Below the pieces are notes generated by a model. The model worked only from the letters and a program-made list of their open reading frames with translations. It did not search any database and was not told where the DNA came from. From Cyathus striatus (Eukaryota; Basidiomycota; Agaricomycetes; Agaricales; Nidulariaceae): DNA of 64,000 bases. The stretch's first letter is position 1. Each line of letters begins with the position of its first letter. This document shows, in pieces, positions 36,201 through 47,943 of this stretch. The DNA is taken from NCBI GenBank assembly GCA_025738555.1, contig JAOVFP010000012.1, positions 1,736,001 to 1,800,000 of the forward strand. Reading direction: 5' to 3'. The translations under genes were made by a program, and so were the position numbers.

Positions 36201-38590
36201 GAGCTGAGTGAGATGGTGGTAGTTAGGAAAGCAGTGGAGAGCTAGAAGCCATCGTGACTCACACGTAAACCTTGTGAATCTGCAGCGACATCGGCGACTA
36301 ATCCTCTTGTAATCTGGCTTCTTCGCTCAGCTATGCTGTAACATTGACTAGTGCAGTAGATGTGGCCGTAGAGAGAGCAGCTTGTTTAGCTGGGAGCTGT
36401 CTGTGCGAGAGTGGTTGGTTAGATGGGAGTTGATGGGAGTACGGGTGTGCGAGGAAAAGGACTTACTTCTGCTCCCAATTCATTCACAGCAGTGCTTGTC
36501 AGTGATTCCTTCCCACTGTTATCGTCTCAAGAAAACATAAGACCTGAGGCCCGAGGCCCGAGTACTGAGTTTGAGCCGGGTATGTCGTCGGACTCCAGTG
36601 TGGAAAGTTGACGCGGACGATTCATCGCGACTACGTGCACAGCAGTAAGATTTGCGGACGGTCCATTGTAAGATCGAAGGAGGGCGAAGGCATAGTATTC
36701 GAAGTACACTTCTATATCATTAGAAGCAAGGGGTGGGTGGGGTCGGCGAGTCGGACACAACGCGGACGTTGTTGACGTTGTGGTCAAGGTTGTGATTGCG
36801 GTTGAACCACTCGGAGTTAAGGCATTCCATTATCTCCGGAGCGTGTTCCTTAACAACAACAACAACGACTCGACCAAACGATGTCGGACTGCACTGAGTT
36901 CTTCACCACTGGCACCAGCAAGATACACACTATCAACCATCTCGCCTTCAAAGGCATCCTATCCCTATAGTTCAGCTTCCACCTTGCGTCCGTAATACGC
37001 ATTAGGGATTTTGAGACATTCATGAATCGTTTGACCTCAAGAGTAGGTTGCGATTCCTGATATCTCTTTAGCTAGTGACTGACCCCATCGGAAGGCACAT
37101 ATCGATATCCTCGACCAGGGCTGTGGAAGGACATGACTGCACTACCCGAAAGAGACGCCAGTCCCAGACCCTAGCTTGATCGCTTGGATTACCGTATCCT
37201 TCACGCGCTAGCTGCGAGCTGCAACACTCCGGGCCAACTTGACGATTAGTAGCCGGGGAGCAAGGGGATACGCTCAAGAGCAACGTACGACCGTTCCTAC
37301 GCTATATCTATACGTCGTACCTCCGCTCGCGGAGTGACGCGACGTCGGTTAGGCGCACATTGTTGCGTAGTAGCTGAGCATGAGAGTCTACGTACACATC
37401 GCTATACCCCTTTCTCGCTGCTATCGCCAATGTACTCGCAACGAATGGCTTTCCTCTCCTGCCGATGATTCACGTTCACACTGACACGCCCGTCCATTTC
37501 ATACCGACCCCATCCCTCGACAACAGGCACCACGTAACCAGCTACCAGCGGTCCACCTTGCTCTAATGTCCTCACGAATGTTACGGGACTCCCTTCTGTA
37601 GTTGAAGGAGAAATTGGAGCCCGTTGGCATGCACGTTACTGCGCTAATAACACTCCACACATTCCACAACGAAGTCTTCAGAAGAGCTCTGCGTTTCACG
37701 CGTCTGGCGGCCTCCATAGTGCCGTGCCCTCCCGTTTCCGAACGATGAATAATAAAGGAATGGTTCGATGATCTACCTACGCACCGTCGTATTTGGTATT
37801 TCTACCTGGCCCACGCAGACGCCAATATATTTCTTACTCGTCAACGTTACAGGAGAACTTCGAACACTGGCGGAGTTCACGTGTTTGAAGCAGAGCCTGG
37901 AGGTCGTCTACGTGACGTCCCGATAACTAGCAGGAATGGATAATACCCTCCGCCGCGTGGGAGCTCGAGACACCATCGTACGACTGTAGGACGAACATGC
38001 ATTCGCTCGGTAAAACTATAGGGAAAAGGCTGTCCCTACGTTGAATAAGGACGTGATGGTTCAACTATGGCTAGCAGAGATTGGAAAAGTTGATACTGGA
38101 CACAGAGCATACTATGCTGGGCGTGGTTTACATTCATTATGATCCCTGGGGCTCTGGCCTTGTTGAGCGCTTGGGCATATAGATTAACAATCACTTTCTC
38201 ACCCCCTCTTCGATGAAGTACCTCACTTAGATCTTAACGTATTCGATTTACCCAGTCTATAAACATACATCTGGATTCTCATCGCCTTTGGAAATATGCA
38301 CTATCTAAGCAACACTCGCTTTTATCTTATCTATCAGCAATCGATTTGTTAGGCCGGATATGGGATCCAGTCGCTTGGTGCACTACTTTAATACAATTGT
38401 TCTATTTTTTCAATCGATGGCGATAGAAATAGCAACATTAAACCGCCTAAACGGCGAGTACATTCTCTTCCTGAGTGTCATGTGTGCGAATAGTATTTTT
38501 GTGATGCCAACACACTGTTCTTCACATGCTTAGTATGCGCTCCACGTTACTGTCAATGTAGAGGATTTTTCCGTACAAGTCTCGGTTTAA
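33300..38590. repeat. large repeat family, copy B
   Basis: Matches copy A from 33565 to 38590 and shares a further 250 bp on its left with copy C (ACGCGATATGCTA…, GCAACAAGAGAACAGTAAAGATG). It lacks the hAT-like and Tc1 elements of copy A and so preserves both empty sites (about 38319 and 38390). It carries its own 1-kb insertion at 33748-34756. Confidence 0.88.
33748..34756. mobile_element. 1,009-bp insertion in copy B, solo-LTR-like
   Basis: Starts TGGTGC and ends ATATCA (TG…CA), flanked by the 7-bp direct repeat ATATTGA (33741-33747 and 34757-34763). Copies A and C have the site without insertion (AAGTATGTTGAGGAACC in A). There are no clear inverted ends beyond a few bases and no coding frame. 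A solo LTR is the likeliest reading, though a 7-bp TSD is unusual for LTR elements. Confidence 0.6.
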
Positions 38591-39228
38591 AGTCCTTATC
38601 ATGTAAATTTCGTTCCCAGGTACGTTTTATATATTCACAGCCCTCCCGGTATCTCAATCGATTGCTCAAGCAAAGCTCCGTAGCTGTAATTATTGGAGCT
38701 CTAGAGCCCTGTACGTCGCACTTCTGTCGAAAGTCTTCATTCCACCAAATTCTACCTCACTTGGTAAAGGGAATATACAACATAAATACACTCAATTTAT
38801 AATCGTATTTATAGCAAGCAGCTAGTACTTAGAAGCATGAATCTATTAATGCCTTATGGCGTCCCGCATATTCCCTCGAAATGGCTGTCATTTCCAATTA
38901 ATTAATTAAATGCGGGAAGGGCGCTCTTTCGCCATCGGAAGCAATTGCATCAACTTGCGTACGTATTGACAGCTTCATTTTTAGACGACGGTACCTCAGG
39001 TGACTGGAAATATTATGCAGACACACTCGTGCTGTACTCACTGTGCTGTCTATAGTCCCTTAAACAATCTCACCGTTGCCTCCCCAGCAATACCTTCAAT
39101 CAAACGGTAAACCACACCCATATACACGTCAGAAAATCATTATTATTCACTGCAAGAGAATGGATGATGACTAATGTCACAGATTGAGGATTAGTAATTA
39201 TTAGATACTTCAACAATAGACTTCTATC
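38591..39228. other. unassigned intergenic
   Basis: No gene or known element recognised between repeat copy B and the MITE. Confidence 0.4.
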
Positions 39229-39391
39229 CACCTCAGACAAGGGTAAATCGGATCATTGTAAATATGGTACAGATTTTAGCATATTCAGAATATTGTTCTC
39301 ACCCCGATGCGCACAATAGCCTTTTTTGGAAGGTGTGAAAAATCGGGTTGTACCATATTTACCCTGATCCGATTCACTATTGTCTGAGGTG
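39229..39391. mobile_element. 163-bp MITE, CACCTC family, copy 2
   Basis: Inverted ends CACCTCAGACAA… of about 42 bp running into ATATGGTAC, with the 3-bp TSD ATC (39226-39228 and 39392-39394). Shares interior GTTCTCACCCCGATGC and ATAGCCTTTTTT with copy 1 at 23054. Confidence 0.85.
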
Positions 39392-39680
39392 ATCACCGCT
39401 TTTTCAACCGTGCGTGAGTATTTACTGCGCGTAGTTCTTGCAACGTTCTTCCGAGTCACCTAGAGTAATCGCATCCATCTGAATCCCTATTCTCGCTCGG
39501 AATTTACATTCCTTTTATTTCATTACCATGATGAAAGATACTCGTAAAGGACTCAGAAGTCGGCTTCTCAGTGCCATTGTATTTATTCCGATACAGGAAC
39601 TATTGATAGCTTCTGATGCCTGATCTATTAGAAGTTGACGGATTTAATCGTTAGTTTGAGCGGCTAGGATGCGGCTGAAA
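39392..39680. other. NLR 3 upstream region
   Basis: Nothing recognised besides the TATA box immediately after it. The MITE end at 39391 lies about 290 bp upstream of that TATA box and could affect expression. Confidence 0.4.
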
Positions 39681-39688
39681 TATATAAG
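39681..39688 (+). promoter_or_regulatory. TATA box of NLR 3
   Basis: TATATAAG 51 bp upstream of the ATG at 39739. Confidence 0.55.
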
Positions 39689-39738
39689 TAGTACAGATTG
39701 AAGTTCATGAAGCAAGCACATAACTTTATTCCCTCAAC

Positions 39739-42700
39739 ATGTCTAGCGTTCTCACAGCCTCTGGTACATTAGCAAATGCACATGATGTCACTATCTATCG
39801 TCCTGATATGATAGACAAATCAAATATCCTTCATAAAATTAAAACGCAAGTGAGTTATTGCTCTATATGCAGTGCCACTCAATGTATTTAACATTGACTA
39901 TTTCACTTCTAGAATATATATAACAACTCGGATAAGATCATACCAAACTCTCCCATTCGGCGGACAGCTCCAAGTACTAGCCAAATGTTCACAGGTCAAG
40001 AAAGATATCTTGATACTCTAAAGAAGTACTTTCAGTCAGAAAACCAGGAAGAACATGGTAGAAAGTTATTCCTTCTTCATGGCATGGGAGGAATTGGAAA
40101 AACTCAAATCTGTCTAAAGTTTAAGGATGAGATGGATGAATTGTGAGTAATGACATTCATTGTCATGAATCAATGTTTATAAAACTGCATTTCCAGCTTT
40201 GAGTATAAGTTCTGGATTGATGCAACTACTGAAGAAAGTGTCATACTAAGTCTCAGGGATATTTACAAAACCTACCCCCTTGCTCAAGGTTCACAATTCT
40301 CTCCTGCTTCAGTGTGCCTTTGGATTTCTCTTTTGAAGTTCAAATGGTTAATGATATTTGATAATGCTGATGGTGCGCCGGGGGTTGTGGAAAACTTTCT
40401 CCCCTCTGGAAGATTGGGAAATATCTTGATTTCAAGCAGAAATCAAGTATTGGGAAATATTACAAGACAAAGATACTCAATTGAAGTTACAGACATGGGT
40501 GAAGATACTGCTGTACAACTTTTACTGAAGGCCAGTGGCTTAGAAGATGATTTAAATCAGTATGAAGTTGTGGCAAAGGAAATTGTTTCTGTGCTCCACT
40601 ATCATCCATTGGCTATTGACCAGGCTGGTGCATACATAAGAAGTGGAAACTGTGACATTAATGAATTTCTGAATATATACATAGTGCACAGACAAGATTT
40701 GATGAACAAAAATGTGTTTAGTGCAGCATCAAAGTATAACAGGAGTGTTTATGGAACATTTGAAATATCATTCCAGGAAATACTGAGATTGTCAGAGGAT
40801 GTAAAAAATGACCATGAAGCCAGAGTGGCTAAATGTGCAGCTAATATAATCCACATTTGTGCATTTTTACACCATGAAAACATACCTGAAAGCATATTTC
40901 AGAGAGCAGGAGAAAATTATCTTGAAACAATTGATGAATATTCAGATGAGAATATGCCTGCTTTGATTAGAAATATGGATCAGGAATTGTTTAATATTGA
41001 TGAGAATGGTTATTGGAATACACAGCTGTTTAGGGAGGGAATCACACTGCTTAGGTCATTTTCATTAATAAAAAGTCATGTGAATGCAAAATGTTACAGT
41101 CTCCACCCATTGGTGAGGCTATGGTGCCAGGATAGATTATCAGCAAAGGACAAAAAGTTCTGGGCATCTAATGCTATGGGTATTTTGACTGCTTCCATTA
41201 ATGATATATCAAACAATGAAGAACATTTATACAATCAGACAATACTCCTACATGTGCTTCAGGTACTGTCAAATCAAAGGAATATGAATGAGGCTATTGA
41301 TTACATTGATGTACTTGAACAATTTGCAGATGTGTTAAATGAAAATAGAAAATATGAATTAGAGGAAGAACTTAGACAAAAAATTCTGGAAATATACCAG
41401 AATATTTTTGGTGATGAACATTACAACTGTCTTGATACTTTGGCACAATTGGCAAGTGCACAGCATAATCAAGGAAAATATAAAGAAGCAGAGAATCATC
41501 AGGTTTGGATAGTGGAAAAGAGTATTGAAATGTTTGGTAAAGAACATCCAGAAACTATTCAGTTTATAATTAATCTAGGAGATACATACTGGGGCCTAGG
41601 GAAACACAAGGAGGCAGAGTCACTGCATAAAGAGATTGTAGAAATTGCTACAAAAGTTTATGGTGAAGAAGATTTTTATACACTTGAAAGTATGATTAGC
41701 TTGGCACAAACATATAATGAGCTAGGAAGATGGAAAGAAGCTGAAGAAATACTATTAGGGGCTTTAAACAAGAGCAGAAATTTTTTTGGTGAAGAGCATA
41801 GTTTAACACAGACTAGCATGCATGTTTTAGCAATTACTTATCTCCTTCAAGGAAAATGGAAAAATTCAGAAGAGTTGTATAATGAAATAGTGGAAAAAGA
41901 GACAAAACTTTATGGCAAATATCATCCTATAACAATTAATACCTTAGAAAGTCTAGCACTTACATACAACTATAGTGGAAAGTGGAAAGATGCTGAGGAA
42001 TTACATGTAAAGCTTTTGAATAAAGGAAAAGATATATTTGGTGAAGATCACCCTAGAACACTTCTCATTATGAACAATCTAGGCAGTGCATACTGCAAGC
42101 AAGGAAGATGGAATGAGGCGGAGAAATTACATGCTCATGTTCTAAACAAAAGAATGAAGATTCTTGGTGAAAAACATCCTCACACACTTTGGTGTATGAA
42201 TAATCTGGCAGCTGCATATTATGGTCAAGGATGATGGGAAGAAGCAATGAAGTTACAAATTGATGTAGTTGAGAAGAGAAAACAAATTCTTGGTGAAGAC
42301 CACCCTGACACACTTGAAAGTAAGGATCAGCTTGGAAGTGTATACTTTAAGAAACAACAATGGAAAGAGGCTGAGGAACTACAAATTAATGTATTAAACA
42401 AACAAAAGATAAAAATTGGTGAAGAGCATCCCGCCACACTTAACACTGCAAATAATCTTGCAAACACACATGCCATGCAAAAAAGATGGGCTGAGGCAGA
42501 GGAATTGCAACTTATGGCTTTGAACAAAGTAACAAGTAATTTGGGCCACAAGCATCCTCAGACACTCCAAATTATGAATGATTTAAGTTGTACATACTTT
42601 GGCCAAGGACAACTAGAAAAAGCACTTGAATTACAAATAGAAGTTCTTGATAAAAGAGCAAGAATAATTGGTGATGATCATCCTGATACTCTTATCAGTA

Positions 42701-42921
42701 TGCATAATCTAGTGGATACATATGCCAGTCTAGGTAGATGGGAACAAGCTGAGGAATTGCAAGCTGAGGTGATGGAGAAAAGGATAGCAATTCTTGGTAA
42801 TGAACATCCTGATACACTTGAGAGTATTGTGATGAATCAGTTACTTCAACAAAGACAGAAGGAAGAGAATGCAAAAAGTACATTTGCAAAAATTGCTGAG
42901 TCTCTTATAACATTCATCTAA
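39739..42921 (+). pseudogene. NLR 3: NB-ARC/TPR gene with premature TGA
   Basis: Exons 39739-39849, 39913-40142 and 40197 onward; the introns (63 and 54 bp, phases 0 and 2) match those of NLR 1. Layout: N-terminus MSSVLTASGTLANAHDVTIY; FTGQERYLDTL; P-loop GMGGIGKTQICLKF (about residues 95-108); LMIFDNADG; NILISSRNQVL; HPLAIDQAGAYI; LHPLVRLWC; then 11 diverged TPRs. A TGA at 42232-42234 replaces the Arg expected in the GRW motif of TPR 7, so the product ends at 792 residues. The same frame stays open to 42921 (1,021 residues if read through), showing the change is recent. It is either a young pseudogene or a truncated receptor with about 6.5 TPRs. Confidence 0.8.
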
Positions 42922-43399
42922 GAAAAAAATCAGAAGCTCTTATATATGATGTTATGATTATCTGTTCCAATGGTGTATCATGCCATTTCATTCTTTATCC
43001 TTTCATGTTTCTCTTTCTTCCTTTTTTTCACATAAATTACAATTCACAACTTGCACATTCCTACAGCATGTAGTTGATATGCTGGAAGACCCATACCCGC
43101 ACCTCTGATGTGTTATATCAAGTGCATGGACATTGTACTCCATCTATACTTCAAAACCAGTAAGTATTGTACAAAGTATGTAGAATGTTTTAGTCAAGTT
43201 TTAGTTACATCATGTAAACATACTTTACTTGAAGTACATACCAACCCCTAACCTCGATATTGATGAACAATTTCACAGACAAGAGTTTGCAACTATCTGA
43301 ATCTCTTAACTTTCCTGTCTGGTTTAGATAGCGCAATGTATTGAAACACTCTTCTTTCCAGAAGTGCATACTTAAGCGCAAGGAAAATCCATCGAAACA
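42922..43399. other. intergenic after NLR 3
   Basis: AT-rich; short frames only. Homology to repeat copy B begins near 43400. Confidence 0.4.
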
Positions 43400-45130
43400 A
43401 CACTGTTCGTAAGCACGCGATATGCTACATCCGTAAGTATAACAACTAACCAAACAAACCAAAGATACCGGGCATAAATAATCAAAAATCGCAAAACCAC
43501 AATGTATACGTAAAACAGAACGCGTGTGGTACACGAGAAAAGTCATCATGACAGAGGTTGGGAAGACAGAATAAAATGAGAAAAAAAAATGAAAATCTTA
43601 GCGCGATATACAAATCATATCCAAACTAAAAAGATAATGCAGCAAGAGAACAGTAAAGATGCGGGAGCGCGGAGCGTACGTATCATTTCAACGTCCGTAA
43701 CGGGAGGTAGCGAGAGTCCGTGCGAGTGTTGGATGGCAGGGGAAAGTAACAGAGAGTGGGGGGACAGTAGCGGGAGTTGAAGGTGTTGAAACCAGATGGG
43801 GCGAGTAGGGTGCAGGTAGGATGGCGACGGTAAGCCACCGACCAAGGCAGAGCACATCGAGGAACCACCGGGGTCCAATCTCCAAACCGATACCACAGCG
43901 CACCCGCATCCACACCCTACGCAACAAGCGCGTGGGGTACCAGCGCAAACTCATAATACTAGCCATCCAACTCAACTCCAACGTCCCCAGCCTCCGCCTT
44001 CTCCCCCGCGTCTCACCGCCCACCTTCCCCGACTTCACACTATCGCTAATTGCCGGCAGCGGTGGAACCGGCAGGGAGACTTCCATTTTCCCAATAGGTT
44101 TAAGCAGGCTAAACGACAAGCCCACATCAGCATCTTGGATCTGCTCCCACTGCTACGTAGTCAATGCATTGGACACCATCGTAGCAGCAGGGGAAGTTGT
44201 CGTTGGTCGTGGGGAGAAAGTCCGCGGGGTAAGGAATAAGCGAGGGTGAGCGATCTTTCAATTTCGTAGGGCCTGTAGTGGATGTGACTAAACGTAGCCC
44301 TGATGAAGTGAACCGCCTCCGCGGCTGCGAGCGTAGGTCTACACTATACCAGCAAAACCACAACCCACGACTCCAACGTACGGCAGTGTAGCGGAGTAAA
44401 TGACGCATACGTAGACACTGTCATGTAACCGTCTCCCGCCCCTTCGTCCAGCAGGATCCCCGATTATGCCAATGGAACATACATTCTGCATTTCGAGCTG
44501 AGTGAGATGGTGGTAGTTAGGAAAGCAGTGGAGAGCTAGAAGCCATCGTAACTCACACGTAAGCCTTGTGAATCTGCAGCGACATCGGCGACCAATCCTC
44601 TTGTAATCTGGCTTCTTCGTTTAGCTATGCTGTAACATTGACTAGCGCAGTAGATGGGGCCGTAGGGAGAGTAGCTTGTTTAGCTGGGATCTGTCTGTGC
44701 GAGAGTGGTTGGTTAGATGGGAGTTGACAGGAGTATGAGTGCGCGAGGAAAAGGACTTACTTCTGCTTTCACTTCACCCCCAGCAGAGTAGGACAGTAAT
44801 TCCTTCTCGCTGTTATAATTTCAAGAAAGCATAAGGCCTGAGGCCTGAGGCCCGAGCACTGAGTTTGAGCCGGGTATGTCGTTGGACTCCAGTGTGGAAG
44901 GTTGACGCGGACGATTCACCGCGACTATGTACACAACGGTAAGATTTGCTGACGGTTCATTGTAAGATCGAAGAAGGACGAAGACGTAGTATTCGAAGTA
45001 CACTTCTATAGCATTAGAAGCGAGGGGTGGGTTCGACGAGTCGAACACAGCGTGGATTGACGTTGTGGTCAAGGTTGTGGTTGCGATTGAACCACTCGGC
45101 ATTAAGACATTCCATTATCTCCGTAGCATC
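43400..45130. repeat. large repeat family, copy C (truncated)
   Basis: Matches copy B from its left end (ACGCGATATGCTACATCC…) and copies A and B up to ATTAAGACATTCCATTATCT. Relative to A it lacks about 790 bp (junction near 44338; A coordinates about 12555 to 13336) and everything right of A position 14130. The plus-strand frame 43821-44249 keeps the protein-like block seen in copy A. Confidence 0.85.
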
Positions 45131-45143
45131 AGTAGTGATGTCA

Positions 45144-45305
45144 AAGTCCGGTTCAGTCCGGTTCAGAGACCCTTTTCTCTGAACCCAGAACTGGACTTCA
45201 GGTTCGGTTCAGCAGAATTTTTTGAACCATGGACTGAACCTACGGTTCAGGTTCATATAGGTCCAGTTCAGGTTCAAAAGGCGTTCGAACCATGAACCGG
45301 ACTTC
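45144..45305. mobile_element. 162-bp GGTTCA-rich MITE-like element
   Basis: Bounded by AAGTCCGGTTCA and its reverse complement TGAACCGGACTT. The interior is a mosaic of GGTTCA and TGAACC words, giving strong folding potential. The TSD is not clear. Its right end supplies the stop codon of the coiled-coil ORF. Confidence 0.65.
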
Positions 45306-45813
45306 AATATTTGCTATGGCAGACAAGTGACGCAAACTCAACAATTAAGCTAATGTGTTCATCTTCTAGCACTTTGGTTAATTGTGCGACTTCAGTAGTG
45401 CGCAGGACTTTCTCGTTCCTGAGATCCTGGTGGACCCTTGCCAGCTCTTCCCTATACTCCTTCCTCTCCTCCAATTCGCTCTGAAGATGTATGTTCTCGC
45501 CTTGCACATGCTTAGTGAGTTCCTCCCTATGCTCATTCTTCTTGTCTAACTCTCTCTGAAGACGTACATTCTCACCCATCAATCGCCTGTGCTCAGTGAG
45601 CTCCTCCTTATGCTCCTTCCTCTCATCCAACTCACTCCGAGGATGTATGTTCTCGTCTGTCAGTCACTTGTGCTCGGTGTTAATCTCAGTACAGGCCCTA
45701 TTTGACTTGTCCTGCGCTGCTCGTAAATGGCCTGATTCACCCAGTTCTACTTGTAAATCTTGAGTCTGCTTTGCTAATCCCAATAACTTCCTAATTTCTG
45801 AGGACGTTAGCAT
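45304..45813 (-). pseudogene. coiled-coil repeat protein of unknown function
   Basis: Minus-strand frame starting MLTSSEIRKLLGLAKQTQDL. It continues through heptad-rich repeats of about 30 residues (ELDERKEHKEELTEH, RELDKKNEHREELTKH, ELEERKEYREELARVH) with a GEN(V/I)(R/H)LQ motif in each, and ends CHSKY at 45304. One TGA at 45664-45666 interrupts it (HK*LTDEN), plausibly from CGA. The stop codon lies in the inverted-repeat element at 45144-45305, so the C-terminus may be truncated by that insertion. It starts about 100 bp after the hAT transposase stop, on the same strand, so it could be a second gene of that element. No domain recognised. Confidence 0.55.
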
Positions 45814-45915
45814 GACATATGTTACTAACAAAAACATGAAAGAATATAACAAGATTGAATAAGTGTGTAGTATCTGCAACATGAGTACATTGTGAAGTAA
45901 ACTAAGTACTAATTT

Positions 45916-46992
45916 TCAATCTTCTGGCTCTGGCTCTGGCTCTGGCTCTGGCTCTATATTTATATTGGGATCAGCATCATCGTGGTCACTGTATAACTCA
46001 GCTATCAAAGTGTCAATATGCTCCATTGCTTGCTCAGAAGCTGAGATATGCCCGTTTTGATAGGCACTTTTGAGAATTTGAAGAGCACCAAATATTTCAG
46101 GTGTGAGCCGATTATGACATGCAACATCAGTAATACCACCACTGCTGAAAGCTCACTCAGAAGGAGTGGCAGAACCTTGAATAGCTAAATAGTCGTGCGC
46201 CATATGTTTGAGCATAGGATATTTCCTATCACTTTGTCACTAAAGTCATAATGTGTTAGATAATAAATTAGAAAAGTAACAGAAATAAATTACTTACTCC
46301 CCACCAACCGACAACATCCTGAAGTTCTTTGGGCTCTAGACTTGAAGTGAGATACTGTTCCAACTCAGCATGGGGATTTGAGTGTGCCATCTCTTCCTTC
46401 TGGTAAGACTGTATGGCATTGAGAAGATATGAGCTTCTGTACAAAGTCATGTCTGTCTTACTGGAGGATGGAGTGTTTTGAGCTAGAAATAAGTATTAGT
46501 GTGGAGTCTGGACTGTAACAACAAACATAATATGACATACATTTTCAAATCGATGATTCAGCACTAAATTCTTCAGGTGGTTTGTAATACTTGTTGAACT
46601 AGTAAGTAGTATCACATATATCAGTATCTGAAGACCATAAAGAATATGGGAATATTACTTACAACTGCCTCAAGTCTTCTCATTCCCTCCTGATACTCAG
46701 AACTCTTCCAGTGGCAGTGGAAGTACACATTCTTAATTTTTGGATCAAGAACTACACAATGAAACAATGAGATCCAATGGATAATTACAAATATAATGAA
46801 ATAACTACTCACCTAGACAGATAAAGTAGGCTGTGGATGTATCCTCTATATGGTGATACCACTTCCTCGGATTTTGGACACCTTTTTGGAGTGCTGGTTT
46901 CACACTGCTGAAATCTGGATGGGAAATCATGGACTCCCAGCATTGAATAATATATTCGATACTGGGAATGATGTGCCAGACAGTGGGAGAAC
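45916..46992 (-). pseudogene. hAT transposase, C-terminal part
   Basis: Minus strand, immediately left of the Gypsy element. Exons include 46814-46992 (PTVWHIIPSIEYIIQCWESM, NPRKWYHHIEDTSTAYFICL), about 46665-46751 (VLDPKIKNVYFHCHW, YQEGMRRLEAVV), and the dimerisation region (ELQDVVGWWG; SDRKYPMLKHMAHDYLAIQG; TPSE, AFSSGG; HNRLTPEIFGALQILKSAYQ). It ends in an acidic EP-repeat tail from a TCTGGC hexanucleotide run at 45925-45954, with the TGA at 45916-45918. In-frame TGAs after WWG and after TPSE stand where CGA is expected. The other half is at 63095-64000. Confidence 0.85.
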
Positions 46993-47716
46993 TGTTATAT
47001 CTGTGTCTGGATACATCATGCCGATGTTCCCACTTGACCTTCCAACATACCCAGATCATTCCCAGAACATACCCGCTTCGGGTTTACACTTCCCAATGTT
47101 CCTGCCTGGGAACATACCTGGAACCAGTCAGGTTTTCTATCGGGTATCCTGGATATGTACTTTCTCTTATGACGGCCTCACTGCATCATCATTCTATTAC
47201 TCCTCTCTTCCATTCCTACTTATTTCTGAGCATGTCATTTGCGCTCCTACTCTGATTTGCCCAGACTTCATTTCCTACTTACTCCTTTGACTTGTCCTTT
47301 GTATTATACTTCTACATTCATACCTACAGGTTCCTACTTAGTATAAGTAGTCTTCCAGATGTAATAAGTAGTCTTCAGTATTCATATAAACCTCATACAC
47401 TTCTTCCTACTTCTAAGTTCCGAAACCCACTCTGGGTTTTCCTTCGGGTTTCTCTCCCACTACCTAGTGTAGTGGCGAAGCCTTCTCTTATACTCTGTAA
47501 CATCTTCCTTTGTTGAGTATCATCTTCCTTGAAATACAAACCATTCTCTGGGGATATCCAGGCAGCACAGCACACAAGCTGAAGCCATGGTTCTTTCCGC
47601 ACTCCCACTCTATGTTTCCACACCTGTACTCACTTCGGGTTTCTGTTATAGTTCTCCCACGCCCTCCGGGTGTCTTCGCATTCGTTTCCCAGTAGGAAGG
47701 GAATTGGTACGTAACA
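46993..47716 (+). repeat. 5' LTR of the Gypsy element
   Basis: 724 bp, TGTTATATCTGTG… to …GGTACGTAACA. It differs from the 3' LTR mainly by transitions and lacks 41 bp present there (after CCATTCCTACTTAT). Confidence 0.93.
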
Positions 47717-47943
47717 GTATATGAATACTAATACCTTTTTTTTTTTTTTTTTTTTTGTGGTACCTGTGCATTAAAGCACAGAACATTTCTTTTTAACCAA
47801 GTTAAAATTCCATGTCCGGTAGAGGTTTGACCCGAAGGTCTGTAAGAGAGAGATCCTGAATGTTGATTACCATGCGCCGAAGAAATGCGTTACGCACACT
47901 TGATGTTTCCACAAGTAGTGTGGGGCTGCGAGCTTAAATTACC

